Below are positions 1 through 9,425 of a stretch of DNA of 64,000 nucleotides, piece by piece. Numbering within the stretch: the first letter of the stretch is position 1; the number at the start of each line of letters is the position of its first letter. Below the pieces are notes generated by a model that was not told where the DNA came from, did no database searches, and saw only the letters and a program-made list of their open reading frames with translations. Source of the DNA: Cognataquiflexum aquatile (GTDB lineage Bacteria; Bacteroidota; Bacteroidia; Cytophagales; Cyclobacteriaceae); the NCBI RefSeq assembly GCF_003316845.1, contig NZ_QMIK01000006.1, positions 186,001-250,000 on the forward strand. Direction: 5' to 3'. The position numbers and the translations under genes are program-made.

Positions 1-714
1 GGAGAAACTACTTTTGGAACGAGTTCTGAATCCGGCTTTCGGTTGGAATCGGAGGGTTTTCCTGATTCGATAGGGGTTTTTTCTTTGGAAGAAGGAAAAG
101 TTTACTTCACGCCGCAAACTGATAGCATCTTTATTGGTGAAAGTGAAGTGAAAGAAAAAATCAAGATTTTTGATACCGAGGGCCAACTGTCTGAGAAACT
201 TTCCCTCGGAAGCCTCAGGTGGAACATCATCAAAAGGGCAGATGCGTATGGGGTTAGATTGAGGGATTTGAAGACAGCTGCAGTAACCCAATTCGAGGGC
301 ATTGAAAGGTTTCCTGTTGATATTGAATGGAGACTTGAAGCTAAATTCGTTCCTTATGTACCTGTCCGGGAAATCCCGATCACAAATGTTCTGGGGCAGA
401 CCACCCCAAATCCATCACCGGGTTATCTTGAATTTGAAAAAGACGGTAAATCATACAGAATCGATGCTTTGGATGCTGAAGACGAATTATACCTAATCAT
501 TGCAGACAATACCAGCGGTGGAGAGACTTATGGAGGAGGCAGGTATATGTATGTCAAAAAACCCGTTTCAGGAGATCTTGTGATTTTGGATTTTAACAAA
601 GCCTATAACCCTCCCTGTGTGTTTACCCCACATGCCACTTGTCCTTTGCCACCAAGACAGAATATGCTTGATTTGCCGATTATGGCTGGGGAAAAGACAT
701 TTGGAGAACACTGA
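1..714 (+). CDS. DUF1684 family protein, 5' end outside window
   Basis: Reading frame 1 is open from the first base of the window, so the start lies to the left. The visible C-terminal 237 residues match the DUF1684 pattern. There is an early FxxxxG-type region, and the core has GGGRYMYV and LDFNKAYNPPC, followed by CPLPPRQN and a terminal AGEKTF. Family members are about 200-300 residues and in Bacteroidota are usually exported or lipoproteins. The signal region is not visible here. Biochemical function is unknown. The stop is followed directly by AG-type heptads (723-750). The family call is from motif recognition and is fairly secure. Confidence 0.85.
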   Translation, partial: GETTFGTSSESGFRLESEGFPDSIGVFSLEEGKVYFTPQTDSIFIGESEVKEKIKIFDTEGQLSEKLSLGSLRWNIIKRADAYGVRLRDLKTAAVTQFEGIERFPVDIEWRLEAKFVPYVPVREIPITNVLGQTTPNPSPGYLEFEKDGKSYRIDALDAEDELYLIIADNTSGGETYGGGRYMYVKKPVSGDLVILDFNKAYNPPCVFTPHATCPLPPRQNMLDLPIMAGEKTFGEH

Positions 715-722
715 TTGAAGCG

Positions 723-750
723 AGATATGAGACATGAGACAAAAGTGAAA
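723..750 (+). repeat. Short AG-heptad array
   Basis: Four consecutive 7-nt units beginning with AG start at 723, 730, 737 and 744 (AGATATG, AGACATG, AGACAAA, AGTGAAA). An AG dinucleotide also precedes them at 719. They sit in the gap between the DUF1684 stop and the DUF2256 gene. The units resemble the reverse complement of the array upstream of hisF (38584-38653). Confidence 0.55.
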
Positions 751-796
751 GTTGAAATTTTTTCAAACTTTTTGGGCCCGGAATGATTTTTTCTGT

Positions 797-937
797 ATGA
801 AGAAATCGGAATTGCCAACCAAGACTTGCCCAGTCTGCAATCGGCCATTTGCATGGAGAAAAAAGTGGGAGAAGAATTGGGAGAATGTGAAATACTGTTC
901 CAAAAAGTGTGCAGGTACCAGGAAAACATTGCAATAA
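797..937 (+). CDS. DUF2256 small zinc-ribbon-like protein
   Basis: This 46-residue protein matches DUF2256. It has a lysine-rich start, [16 protein letters not shown], and then [10 protein letters not shown], giving two CxxC-like pairs (CPVC and CSKKC) expected to bind one zinc. Family members are about 45-60 residues and have unknown function. In some bacteria they sit near photolyase/cryptochrome genes, but the photolyase here is far away. A longer frame from 752 is open, but the ATG at 797 gives the usual family start. A strong hairpin terminator follows within a few bases. Confidence 0.82.
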   Translation: MKKSELPTKTCPVCNRPFAWRKKWEKNWENVKYCSKKCAGTRKTLQ

Positions 938-940
938 AAA

Positions 941-969
941 ACCCGATTGAAGTAACTCAATCGGGTTTT
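941..969. terminator. Bidirectional intrinsic terminator
   Basis: A perfect 10-bp stem (941-950 with 957-966) encloses a 6-nt loop, with a T-run to the right and an A-run to the left. It lies between the convergent DUF2256 gene and the metalloprotease gene and could stop transcription from both sides. Confidence 0.85.
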
Positions 970-990
970 CCATTTAAATAGGGATCATTT

Positions 991-3438
991 TTAATATTCA
1001 AAATCGCAACTCAAATCAGTGGTTCCGATAGGGGCACCGTCAGGTATGGCTAATTCTGCTGGAATGCTGAATTCCTCTTTTTCACTGAAGAAATTATTGA
1101 TTTTGTCAGCCAAATATCTGTGGAAGTCGTCAGAGGTTCCTTTTGTAGAAACGGATTTCTTTTCATTTTTATTCCAGTTCCAATAGGCAATCTCCCTTAA
1201 TTGGTTTCTTGTGATGCCTTTTACTGTGGCAGTCGCTCTTGGGTCTTTTGCAAGATTTATCAGGTGGTCTGTCAGCTTGTTTTGGACCAAAAGGTTGATT
1301 TCTCCCTGATAGGTACCATCATAGCCATTTTCAAAAACCTGTGCGGTAACCTTTTCCAATACATCAGAAAAAGAAGGTAACCCTGCATCAAACAGATGCT
1401 GTTGATGCAGCCTGTTAGCCCTTCCTGCCTCAAACAAGAATCCGAAAATGTGGTCCACTACGTTTTCGGCCGGGGCCAAAGGATCAAAGTTCAGTCCGTT
1501 TCTGGAAGGGAAAGTCTCTCTGTTTCTTGAATATCCCATCGGACGAGGGGGAATTCTGTCCAAAATCTGTGTCGGCACAGCCAATTGTTCCGACTGAATG
1601 GCGACCAGCAAAGCATCCAAAGCACTGTTTTGCTTGGATGCCTCGAGCCTGGATTGAACTCTTTGGTTATCTCCTTTGACTTTATAGGTGTAATCCAATC
1701 CTCCGACAAGCTTGGTCGTAGCTTCCAATTGGTACCTGTGCATCAAAAACAAAGGAACCATCACCTCTTCCATCAATGCTTCGGGCTGGTTTTCTTCTAT
1801 GGAATTCAATCCAAACGAACTCAGTTTTTTTGCACGCATGGCCATCATCCTCATCAGCTCTTCCGGTGCGGAAGCCCCGTTGTCCCAAAGATGGGAAGTG
1901 GGATGGCTTCCACTGGGATGCCTGGAATCAGTGTCAGAGATAAAGGTATGTCCCGCAGCATAGGTGTCTTCAAGTAATTTTTTGAGATGCTCTTGCTCTG
2001 TTTTTCCGGCAGGAACGGTCTCATACCCATAGCGGATTGCCCATTTGTCCCATTCTCCGATTTTGTCATCATAGGCATCTGATATGTCAATGTTCCCATT
2101 GTCATCCATCTTGATCATCGGATAAGGATAATCCATGACTGAGGCGCGGTTGGTAGGGGAGGAGGCATACGCGTGTGCCAAACCCAAAGTATGTCCTATT
2201 TCATGTGCAGAAAGTTGTCTCAGTCTCGCCAAGGCCATTTCAAGCATCTTAGGGTTTTTTGGTTTTCCGTCCTCAAATGGCTGTAGCAGTCCCTGCGCTA
2301 TCAAATAATCCTGTCTTACTCTCAGACTTCCCAAAGTCACGTGGCCTTTGATGATTTCACCGGTTCTGGGATCTGTGACCGAGGAGCCGTAAGACCAACC
2401 TCGGGAAGAGCGGTGAACCCATTGGATGACATTGTACCTGACATCCATCAAATCTGCACCTTCGGGCATCAATTCTACACGGTAAGCATTCTTGAATCCC
2501 GCAGCCTCATAAGCCTGTGCCCACCAATTTCCACCTTCCAACAAAGCTGAGCGGACAGGTTCAGGCGTACCTCTATCGAGGTAATAGACTATGGGTTCAA
2601 CAACCTCCGAAACGGCAGCAGTTGGATCTTTCTTTTCTAACCTATGTCTTGAGATATATTTTTTGACCATAGGTTCGCCTATTGGGCTTGTAAAATCCAT
2701 GTAATCGATATGGAAATATCCTGCCCTTGTGTCGAATTCCCTAGGGGTGTATTTGTCATCGGGAAGTTCGATAAATGAATGCCTTTGCCTTACAGTTACT
2801 GATTCAGGCGAAGGAGTTACAGACCTGATATAGGCACCTGTCGGGGTCCCAGTCAAAGTCACTATGGCTTCCACTTCTGTATTTTTAGGAAAATTTTTGG
2901 TCATCGGATAGTGAAGTGCGCTTCGCGAAGGATCAGGCTTATAGGTTCCCTGCCTTGCAGACCCAAGCTTTTCACCTACCATGTGCGCATCCTGCATGTA
3001 AAAATTGGTAGCATCAACTAGGTATTTGCCACCCTCAGAGTTGATGATTTCAAAACCCCAAAGTACGGATTCTGCAAATGCATCCCTGACGGATTTGACT
3101 TCCGAGGCATTGTCACTGAAAGCCCGGAAATCATAATTTTTGTGTACCAACAAAAGTTTGTTGCCGGCTTTTCTGAATTCCACGATCCGGGTTCTTCCAA
3201 GCTGTCCGCGATCAAGACCGATATCATTGGAGCCGATTCCTGCCGGCATAGAATTCACATAGAGAAATTCAAAGTCAAGTTTCTCTACTTCAAGGAAGAT
3301 TTTTCCTTTGTCCTCATCTGTATAAAAGGTGAAGAAACCTTCTTTTTTGCTGAGCTTACTTTTGTCCACTGCCTGACCCAAAAGGGGTACAGAAAGTAGA
3401 GCCATACAAATTAGATGTAGTAAAAATATTTTTTTCAT
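991..3438 (-). CDS. Exported zinc-dependent metalloprotease (DUF5117/DUF4953 type)
   Basis: This 815-residue protein has an N-terminal signal peptide ending near LGQAVDKS. A gluzincin/metzincin-type motif HEIGHTLGLAH lies near residues 412-422, so the three histidines and the glutamate needed for zinc binding and catalysis are present. A MDYP turn follows about 20 residues later, as in metzincins. Architecture and length fit the Bacteroidota zinc-dependent metalloprotease family with DUF5118, DUF5117 and DUF4953 segments. It probably acts in the periplasm or at the cell surface, and its substrate is unknown. The gene is 65 bp downstream of the HhH-barrel gene on the same strand and ends at a bidirectional terminator. 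Confidence 0.88.
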   Translation of the reverse strand: MKKIFLLHLICMALLSVPLLGQAVDKSKLSKKEGFFTFYTDEDKGKIFLEVEKLDFEFLYVNSMPAGIGSNDIGLDRGQLGRTRIVEFRKAGNKLLLVHKNYDFRAFSDNASEVKSVRDAFAESVLWGFEIINSEGGKYLVDATNFYMQDAHMVGEKLGSARQGTYKPDPSRSALHYPMTKNFPKNTEVEAIVTLTGTPTGAYIRSVTPSPESVTVRQRHSFIELPDDKYTPREFDTRAGYFHIDYMDFTSPIGEPMVKKYISRHRLEKKDPTAAVSEVVEPIVYYLDRGTPEPVRSALLEGGNWWAQAYEAAGFKNAYRVELMPEGADLMDVRYNVIQWVHRSSRGWSYGSSVTDPRTGEIIKGHVTLGSLRVRQDYLIAQGLLQPFEDGKPKNPKMLEMALARLRQLSAHEIGHTLGLAHAYASSPTNRASVMDYPYPMIKMDDNGNIDISDAYDDKIGEWDKWAIRYGYETVPAGKTEQEHLKKLLEDTYAAGHTFISDTDSRHPSGSHPTSHLWDNGASAPEELMRMMAMRAKKLSSFGLNSIEENQPEALMEEVMVPLFLMHRYQLEATTKLVGGLDYTYKVKGDNQRVQSRLEASKQNSALDALLVAIQSEQLAVPTQILDRIPPRPMGYSRNRETFPSRNGLNFDPLAPAENVVDHIFGFLFEAGRANRLHQQHLFDAGLPSFSDVLEKVTAQVFENGYDGTYQGEINLLVQNKLTDHLINLAKDPRATATVKGITRNQLREIAYWNWNKNEKKSVSTKGTSDDFHRYLADKINNFFSEKEEFSIPAELAIPDGAPIGTTDLSCDFEY

Positions 3439-3503
3439 AGAATGGTGGTTTGATGCCTCAATTTATCAAAAACCCTGTTTGAGGGGTGTACCGATGGTGG
3501 AAA

Positions 3504-5606
3504 TTATCGGTTGAATTGATATTGGAGCTGAAAAACAGTCTCAGTGATGGCGTTGCCTTGGATCTCCTGTAGACCACTTCCGATGACATCCCGATCGGTG
3601 TAAATGGTCCTACCAAACCTTGCCCAGAAAGTAAGTTTGGGGCTGATTTTATATTGGCCCAATATGTAATATCGCATTCCCTGACCGTTCAAGGCCGGGA
3701 TGGAAAACAGCCATAGGACATTTCTTTCAAAAATAAATTGCCTGTTGTCATAATCCTCTGTGTCAAAAAGAACAATTCTCGTCGATAGCCGCCACTTTTG
3801 GTAATCTACGTTGATGTCTTGACTTATCGCAAAACCCCGTGTTTTCTTGCCATTGAAATCAAAAGTGCTCGACATAATCCTTGATTTGATGCTCCAATGA
3901 TTGTCGATGGCATAGTCGAGGTTGAAGGCATAATTCCATTTTTTCCCCTGTGAAAGCTGGTAGCTTGACTGGAAGTTATTGGGTAGTTCAGAGACATTCC
4001 GGGCTTTGGATTCTTCCCTGATTTGGGCAAAAAGCAGAATTTTTCTTGATGGGGAATAAGTGAATCTTGTTAGCCATTCGTTACCCGAAGAAGGTGCATA
4101 AACCCGATATCTCAACCAAGGGAATTTGAAGTAATCGTAATATAATGCCCAGGTAAATTTTTGGTTGGGCTTGTAATTCAAACCAAAATAAACTCCATGT
4201 TCATTGATGGGTCTCGTTCCTTCCGAAAAGGCATTGCCATAGAAGCTATGGAAATCCCGGTCAAATCGTCTCCACAAAACCGAAAAACCAAGCTTTGGAT
4301 GCAGGCTGCTCATCATTCCAAGGACAGAACCTTTTCCGCCGCTTTTCGATACTGCTGTTTCTCCGAAGAAAAAGTAGTTTTGAAAATTGTAAGCAAAGTA
4401 AAGGCTATGCAGGTGGTTTTCTTTTCCAAAGAATTCATACTGATTGTAGACTTGTCTGTTTCTTTGGAAATCCTGTCCGAATTGTGTGTAGAGGCTGTTT
4501 AGGCCAACCTGCAGGTCCCTTTTGCGACTTTGGAAATGGACATTAGCACCAAGATTTTTTTCACGGGTTCTGTTTTTGTAATTGATTTCTGTGGCAGTTC
4601 GGTGAAGTCCGCTGCTTTGGAGAGACGTGATGATTTCTTCCTTGGTTTCCAAGGTATCAAGTTGGATTTGGATGTTCCCGTCTCTTGGAGCATTGGATGC
4701 CATCAGAGTGATGTTGACTGGGCCGGCTTTGTATGTCGCCGATAATCCTCTGAAAAAGCCAAATTCCAAGGCAGCCGTATAGGGTCGGATCCCAATGGTA
4801 CTCCGTCTGACTGTGGTGATGGTTTCGGCCCCTTTTCCCACACCAAATCCTGCTCCGAATACCAAACCCTGTCCGGTCTGCATCTGAAAATCCCCTACCG
4901 AAATCGACCTGAACTTCCCTTGATTGTATAGGGTGAAATGGTACGAAAAAAAATTGAAGCCATATCTTTTTGAGTCGGGATTCCAGATAAACTGCTCGCC
5001 GGAATCTTTGTCAATGGTAAACCCAAGGCTAAAATCCTTAGAATGTTGGATCCGAAATCTGCCGTATAGGTTACTGGGATCGCCCAAATACCTGCTGGTC
5101 AACCCACCATTTCCCAATGTATCAGCAGGGGTATATCCTTTTCGGGTTTCCCAAACTCTGTTTTGCCTGAAAATGAAATAGGCATCTTTTGACTCTATAA
5201 TCCTGTCTTTCAGTGAACCCTGCATCCGGTCAGAATCTTCCAAAATCACGAAGGGCAGCAATTTATAGATGGTTTCTAAATCAAAATCAGGAATGGCCTG
5301 TAATTCATAGATTGAGATCAGTTTCCCGAACTGATTTCGATAGGCAATGAAACTGTTTACTTGCACTGGTGTCAGGATAAAAATGGATTTCAACTCCTCT
5401 GCATTTGTATTGTTGAGGTTGATGGGATTGAGAAAGACCTGCAAAAGACTTTCATAAAGGTCTTCGTAATTTTCATCTGTTCTCTGCATCCCAAATAGCT
5501 CCTCTACAAAATTCTCTATATTGATTTCATCTTTTCGATACGTCTGTGCCATGCTACAAAAGCTAAAAATCAGCATCAATATTCCTATGGCCAGCAAGGT
5601 TTTCAT
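3504..5606 (-). CDS. Helix-hairpin-helix domain protein with predicted outer-membrane beta-barrel
   Basis: This 700-residue protein has a signal peptide (cleavage near CSMAQ). An N-terminal ComEA-like helix-hairpin-helix region spans about residues 55-115: NPINLNNTNAEEL, then LTPVQVNSFIAYR, then IYELQAIPDFD and LLPFV. The remaining ~570 residues are rich in alternating aromatic/polar strands (for example FRSISVGDFQMQTGQGL) and end in an aromatic strand (VFQLQYQFNR), typical of outer-membrane barrels. The start codon overlaps the stop of the PorV-like gene by 4 bp (ATGA), so the two are translationally coupled. The biochemical role is not known to me. HhH domains usually bind DNA, which is odd for a surface protein. 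Confidence 0.8.
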   Translation of the reverse strand: MKTLLAIGILMLIFSFCSMAQTYRKDEINIENFVEELFGMQRTDENYEDLYESLLQVFLNPINLNNTNAEELKSIFILTPVQVNSFIAYRNQFGKLISIYELQAIPDFDLETIYKLLPFVILEDSDRMQGSLKDRIIESKDAYFIFRQNRVWETRKGYTPADTLGNGGLTSRYLGDPSNLYGRFRIQHSKDFSLGFTIDKDSGEQFIWNPDSKRYGFNFFSYHFTLYNQGKFRSISVGDFQMQTGQGLVFGAGFGVGKGAETITTVRRSTIGIRPYTAALEFGFFRGLSATYKAGPVNITLMASNAPRDGNIQIQLDTLETKEEIITSLQSSGLHRTATEINYKNRTREKNLGANVHFQSRKRDLQVGLNSLYTQFGQDFQRNRQVYNQYEFFGKENHLHSLYFAYNFQNYFFFGETAVSKSGGKGSVLGMMSSLHPKLGFSVLWRRFDRDFHSFYGNAFSEGTRPINEHGVYFGLNYKPNQKFTWALYYDYFKFPWLRYRVYAPSSGNEWLTRFTYSPSRKILLFAQIREESKARNVSELPNNFQSSYQLSQGKKWNYAFNLDYAIDNHWSIKSRIMSSTFDFNGKKTRGFAISQDINVDYQKWRLSTRIVLFDTEDYDNRQFIFERNVLWLFSIPALNGQGMRYYILGQYKISPKLTFWARFGRTIYTDRDVIGSGLQEIQGNAITETVFQLQYQFNR

Positions 5607-6433
5607 TTGCCAATAAATAGGTAATTAAAGGAAAAATGATGGGTATTTCCTAAGCTTGGATGTTGGGTCAAGGCATAGTCGATATGGAATCTTTTTGGTC
5701 TGAAGCCGATTCCAAAAAAGAATTTTCCCGGATTGGTATTCATTCCCACCCTTGCCCATAACCTTTCCAACAGGTTGTATTCCAATCCCATTTTCAATAG
5801 GGGATCAAGAAGAATGTCTTTTTCGGCTTCCAGATTAACCATTAATTTGGAAGATGGTCTGTATGAAATGCCCGCTTTGACAGTGGTGGGTAGCCGGTCA
5901 TCTGAATTTTTTCCGAATTTTGCCCTAGTGATATTGTACACATGGGCTCCAAAAAACAGTTCGGGAGTCAATTCTGCTACCCCACCAAATTCGATGACTG
6001 CGGCCGCACCTCTTCCAAATCCCTCAATACTGGTCTGCAAATAGTTGACTTTGATCCCCAAACTTGCAATTCCTAACTGGTTGGATAAACCGATCCCGAT
6101 TTGGTTTTGAGAGAAATACTCCGATCCGAAACTAGAAATCCCAAGTCCAAAAGCTTTGTTTTTTCCTTTGATGGCCGCGCCTGCTGCCAATGTGGTGAGT
6201 TCGTCGATACCAAGCCGGTGGTCATAGGAAAAGGTGGCCTGAGAAAAATCGATTTTGGACAGTCCTCCAATATTGTTAAAAATGCTCCAAACGTCTCCTA
6301 TGGTCACGTTTGCATTTCCCATTCCCATACTCCTGCCACCTCTGGGAAATGCCTCAGTGCCTGTTTGGGCTAGTGCGATATTCCAAAAGGAAGTCAGCCA
6401 AAGAACAAGGAATAATTTATAACACTTTGCCAT
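5603..6433 (-). CDS. PorV/PorQ-like outer-membrane beta-barrel protein
   Basis: This is a signal-peptide protein of 276 residues from the ATG at 6433; a TTG at 6442 is the alternative. After the signal (near NIALAQ) comes the segment GTEAFPRGGRSMGMGNANV, typical of PorV/UPF0164-like barrels (RSxGMGxA), then IFNNIGGLSK. The rest has the glycine/aromatic alternation of a beta-barrel and ends FSFNYLFIGK. Known PorV proteins shuttle type IX secretion substrates, but this paralogue need not. It overlaps the HhH-barrel gene by 4 bp. A small hairpin (6443-6448 with 6456-6461) lies just upstream of the start. Confidence 0.7.
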   Translation of the reverse strand: MAKCYKLFLVLWLTSFWNIALAQTGTEAFPRGGRSMGMGNANVTIGDVWSIFNNIGGLSKIDFSQATFSYDHRLGIDELTTLAAGAAIKGKNKAFGLGISSFGSEYFSQNQIGIGLSNQLGIASLGIKVNYLQTSIEGFGRGAAAVIEFGGVAELTPELFFGAHVYNITRAKFGKNSDDRLPTTVKAGISYRPSSKLMVNLEAEKDILLDPLLKMGLEYNLLERLWARVGMNTNPGKFFFGIGFRPKRFHIDYALTQHPSLGNTHHFSFNYLFIGK

Positions 6434-6510
6434 ACCTTGCAAAACCGGCGAGAAACCGGTTCAATTAAAAATACAAGGACAAAAGGAAAGGAAAAAATAA
6501 CTATCCGATC

Positions 6511-6522
6511 TTAAACGTTTAA
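6511..6522. other. 12-bp perfect palindrome TTAAACGTTTAA
   Basis: A perfect 12-bp palindrome lies between the end of the BamA-like gene and the start of the PorV-like gene. It could be a regulator site for the PorV-HhH pair, but it is AT-rich and no partner is evident. Confidence 0.3.
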
Positions 6523-6534
6523 CATTCGACTAAC

Positions 6535-7989
6535 TCAAAATGGCGCCCTGAAGTTTACGAAAAATGCCTGCTCACCTTGGTTATTGAGGGAGTATTCAAA
6601 CCTGAAAACCATGTCATAAAGTGTCACAATATCAAGGCCGGGACCATAGCCAAAAAGGTATTTGTTTGTTAGACGGGCATTGTCGGGCAGGTTGTTTCGG
6701 TCGTTGACGAAGCCATGGTCGAAATTGAATCCCAGATACATTTGAAGTGGGAGGTAGGAAAACTCTTCTAACGGAACATACTTTCCTATATCATAACCCA
6801 TATCGATAAATCTGAACCGGAAGCTGTTTTTGTGGACAAGTGTCTGTTGGCCTTCTACCACATTGAGTTCATACCCTCTTATAAAATAGGGGTTGTATCC
6901 AATACCTCTCACCAAGGTAAAGGGTTGTCTTTTTTCAAAAAATGAGCTGATAGACAAACCTGAAACGAAATTGAATTTTTCACCGATCAGAAAATACTTG
7001 TTAGCATTGATGGTAATTTCCGCATCATCTATGTCATCAGCGGTAAACAAACCAAATTTTGTCAAACCGATACTGAGCAGCTCGCCTTCTGTGGCATATT
7101 GGATATTGTTTCTCCGGTCATGCCTGAATGTATAACCCAAGACGAAATAATTAAGCTTGGTGCTTTCATGTAGGAAATAGTCGGGGTTTTGAACAAATAC
7201 GTCAGGATTGATGATGGTATTGTTATAACCGAACGTTACAAAATGGAAATTATAGAAACTTGCCCGGTAGCTGTACCTGAAATAGGCGGAAGAGTTTTTC
7301 CTTAAGACTTCCTCATTTTCATTGGTATAAAAAACCTGTTTATTGAAAGCTGATTTGACAGGGATTGTTTTCTGTGTAAAATATGTAAACTGACCACTGA
7401 TTCCATGATTTTGGTTCCTGTCGAGGTAAGGAATACTGTACATGACTTCAAATGCCTTTACGAAGCCAAATTGAGCTCCGACCTTCAATTTTTCATTCCT
7501 GCCGCCGACGTTGTTATGGACCAGTCTTGCTCCGTAATTTACCCTGGAGAAGTCACGGTTTTGGTTGGTCCACCATTCAGCTATGTTCCTGTCAGCAAGG
7601 TTGAAAATGATATTGGGAATGATGTACCACCTTTCGGTGACCGATACCAATAGCTCTATTTGCTCATTGTCGGTAAGGAGAGGGGTTATCTCCACACTGT
7701 TGAATAGCTGGAGGTTATAGATTTTTTGTTGATCAGCTTGTATCATCGACATCAGCTCATCCCAATCATAACTGACTCCTGTCTTTAGGTCTATTTCCCT
7801 AAGGATTATATTCTTACGTGTCTTTTCATTTCCGACAATAAAGATATTGTTGATCACGACCTTTTCAGGATGGTCTATTGCAGTGCTGTCCGGCTGTATA
7901 GGTTCCGTTTGGGCAATAGTCATCTTCACCTCAAAAAATCCAAGGAAAACGAAGAAAGCTAGAAGACTAAATTTGTAAAGTTTTTTCAA
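6535..7989 (-). CDS. BamA/TamA family outer-membrane protein (POTRA plus barrel)
   Basis: This 484-residue exported protein has a signal near residues 1-27. About residues 45-115 look like a POTRA domain: VINNIFIVGNEKTRKNIILR, then LKTGVSYDWDEL and YNLQLFNSVEI. About 370 residues of Omp85-type barrel follow, with an FIRGYEL segment resembling the conserved (V/I)RGY motif and a C-terminal strand FFVNFRAPF. One POTRA and a short length separate it from BamA itself, which has five. It could insert or export other outer-membrane components. The divergent yidD gene starts 73 bp away. Confidence 0.83.
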   Translation of the reverse strand: MKKLYKFSLLAFFVFLGFFEVKMTIAQTEPIQPDSTAIDHPEKVVINNIFIVGNEKTRKNIILREIDLKTGVSYDWDELMSMIQADQQKIYNLQLFNSVEITPLLTDNEQIELLVSVTERWYIIPNIIFNLADRNIAEWWTNQNRDFSRVNYGARLVHNNVGGRNEKLKVGAQFGFVKAFEVMYSIPYLDRNQNHGISGQFTYFTQKTIPVKSAFNKQVFYTNENEEVLRKNSSAYFRYSYRASFYNFHFVTFGYNNTIINPDVFVQNPDYFLHESTKLNYFVLGYTFRHDRRNNIQYATEGELLSIGLTKFGLFTADDIDDAEITINANKYFLIGEKFNFVSGLSISSFFEKRQPFTLVRGIGYNPYFIRGYELNVVEGQQTLVHKNSFRFRFIDMGYDIGKYVPLEEFSYLPLQMYLGFNFDHGFVNDRNNLPDNARLTNKYLFGYGPGLDIVTLYDMVFRFEYSLNNQGEQAFFVNFRAPF

Positions 7990-8062
7990 TAGGAACAGTA
8001 CTTAATTTAAATTTAAGGAACTTTACCTTGCCATATTTCTTTATCTCTGAAATATATCTGCT

Positions 8063-8284
8063 TTGAAGACAATTCTCCGCAAAATCGCCATTTTCCCTGT
8101 ATTGGTATATCAATATGTGATTTCGCCGCTTTTTCCTGCCTCCTGCAGGTATACGCCTACATGCAGTCAATATACCAAAGAAGCCATATTGAAACACGGT
8201 GTTTTCAAAGGAGGATGGCTAGGAATCAAAAGAATTTTGAGTTGCAATCCTTGGGGAGGTCATGGTCATGACCCCGTTCCTTAG
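8063..8284 (+). CDS. yidD: YidD, membrane protein insertion efficiency factor
   Basis: This 73-residue protein matches YidD along its length: an amphipathic N-terminus, [30 protein letters not shown], and the C-terminal [13 protein letters not shown]. The three conserved cysteines are present. YidD sits at the inner face of the membrane and assists YidC-dependent insertion. The start is a TTG at 8063, as no ATG lies in frame before the conserved region. Its stop codon overlaps the stop codon of convergent lgt by 3 bp. Confidence 0.93.
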   Translation: MKTILRKIAIFPVLVYQYVISPLFPASCRYTPTCSQYTKEAILKHGVFKGGWLGIKRILSCNPWGGHGHDPVP

Positions 8285-9387
8285 CTGACTTTTTCTTTAA
8301 ATCCTTTTTTTAAGGCCAATCCCACCAAGAGCAGTCCTCCAACTACCAATGGAATACTTAGCCATTGACCCATATTGAGAGTGAGCCCCTGCTCAAAATC
8401 AACCTGGTTTTCTTTCAGGTATTCCCAGACAAATCGCATTCCAAAAACCGAGATTAAAAATAATCCCAACAACAATCCATCAGGAATTCTGGACTTATAG
8501 GTTATCCAAAGCCAAAGTAAAACAAGGAAAATCACAAAATAGGAGGCAGCTTCGTAGATCTGGGTTGGATATCTGGCAACACCAAATGTATAAACTGTAG
8601 CCAAATAGTGGTCTCCTTTATCCATTAAATCAAAATTCAAAGGAGTTTCGGGACTCTCGGCCATGTACTTTTGGGAGCTTTTGAATTTTGTCAAAACATA
8701 TTTGACATCGGTATCCAAGGTTGTCTTGAGGTCTGCCTCGCTGAATCCCCCTTTTTCTATTTTGATGTCTATATTGACCGGTACTATTCCGGTACCTGTC
8801 AATTCTGCATCTCTATTTTCAGGTTTGTACGCGCGAACTTCTTGAACAGGAATCCGAAGTGTTTCCAAAATTTCTTCGCTGTCTCTGGCGTAAACGAAGC
8901 CGCTGTCGTCACCGGTTGGTTTGCCGCCGATTTCAGAATTCATCAGGTTTCCAATCCGGATCATGGCACCTGTCATGGCAACCACAATGACTATACGGTC
9001 CACCACCCAAAGGTAGGTTTGGGTAGGTACTTTCCTAGCATAGAGGTAAAGTGCAAATAATATGGCAATGGCTGCCCCGTGGCTGGCCAATCCACCTTCC
9101 CACACTTTGAGAATTTCAATCGGGTTGCTGAGGTATTTTTCAGGTTCATAAAAAAGCACATGACCCAATCTCGCTCCAATGATGGTGGCCAATACCATGT
9201 AAATCGTCAGCTTGTCAACAAGCTTATCGTCCTGTCCTTCTTTGCGGTAAATGTAGATCATCACCTGTTGGGAAATGATAAATCCTAAAGCAAATAACAA
9301 GCTGTACCACCTTAATCTTTCAAAACTTGGAAAAACCGCAGGATTTGGACTCCATACGATATAGTCAATTATCAATTGTAATGTCAT
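8281..9387 (-). CDS. lgt: Prolipoprotein diacylglyceryl transferase
   Basis: Lgt transfers diacylglycerol from phosphatidylglycerol to the lipobox cysteine of prolipoproteins at the inner membrane. Family signs include [35 protein letters not shown] (the Lgt signature with the essential arginine), RYPTQIYEA, and several membrane helices. The protein is 368 residues, longer than the usual ~290. The extra ~90 residues (about 165-265) lie in the periplasmic loop between GDDSG and RYPTQ, as in other Bacteroidota. The gene is last in the acpP-fabF-rnc-nadE-lgt run. It would serve the many lipoproteins encoded in this window. Confidence 0.95.
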   Translation of the reverse strand: MTLQLIIDYIVWSPNPAVFPSFERLRWYSLLFALGFIISQQVMIYIYRKEGQDDKLVDKLTIYMVLATIIGARLGHVLFYEPEKYLSNPIEILKVWEGGLASHGAAIAILFALYLYARKVPTQTYLWVVDRIVIVVAMTGAMIRIGNLMNSEIGGKPTGDDSGFVYARDSEEILETLRIPVQEVRAYKPENRDAELTGTGIVPVNIDIKIEKGGFSEADLKTTLDTDVKYVLTKFKSSQKYMAESPETPLNFDLMDKGDHYLATVYTFGVARYPTQIYEAASYFVIFLVLLWLWITYKSRIPDGLLLGLFLISVFGMRFVWEYLKENQVDFEQGLTLNMGQWLSIPLVVGGLLLVGLALKKGFKEKVS

Positions 9388-9425
9388 ATTGTTATCTTTT
9401 TTTGGATCAGGTGATTTTTTATAGA

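Noticed and set aside
752-796. Longer start for the DUF2256 protein
   Set aside because: The extra 15 residues come from the heptad-rich spacer; the ATG at 797 matches the usual family start.
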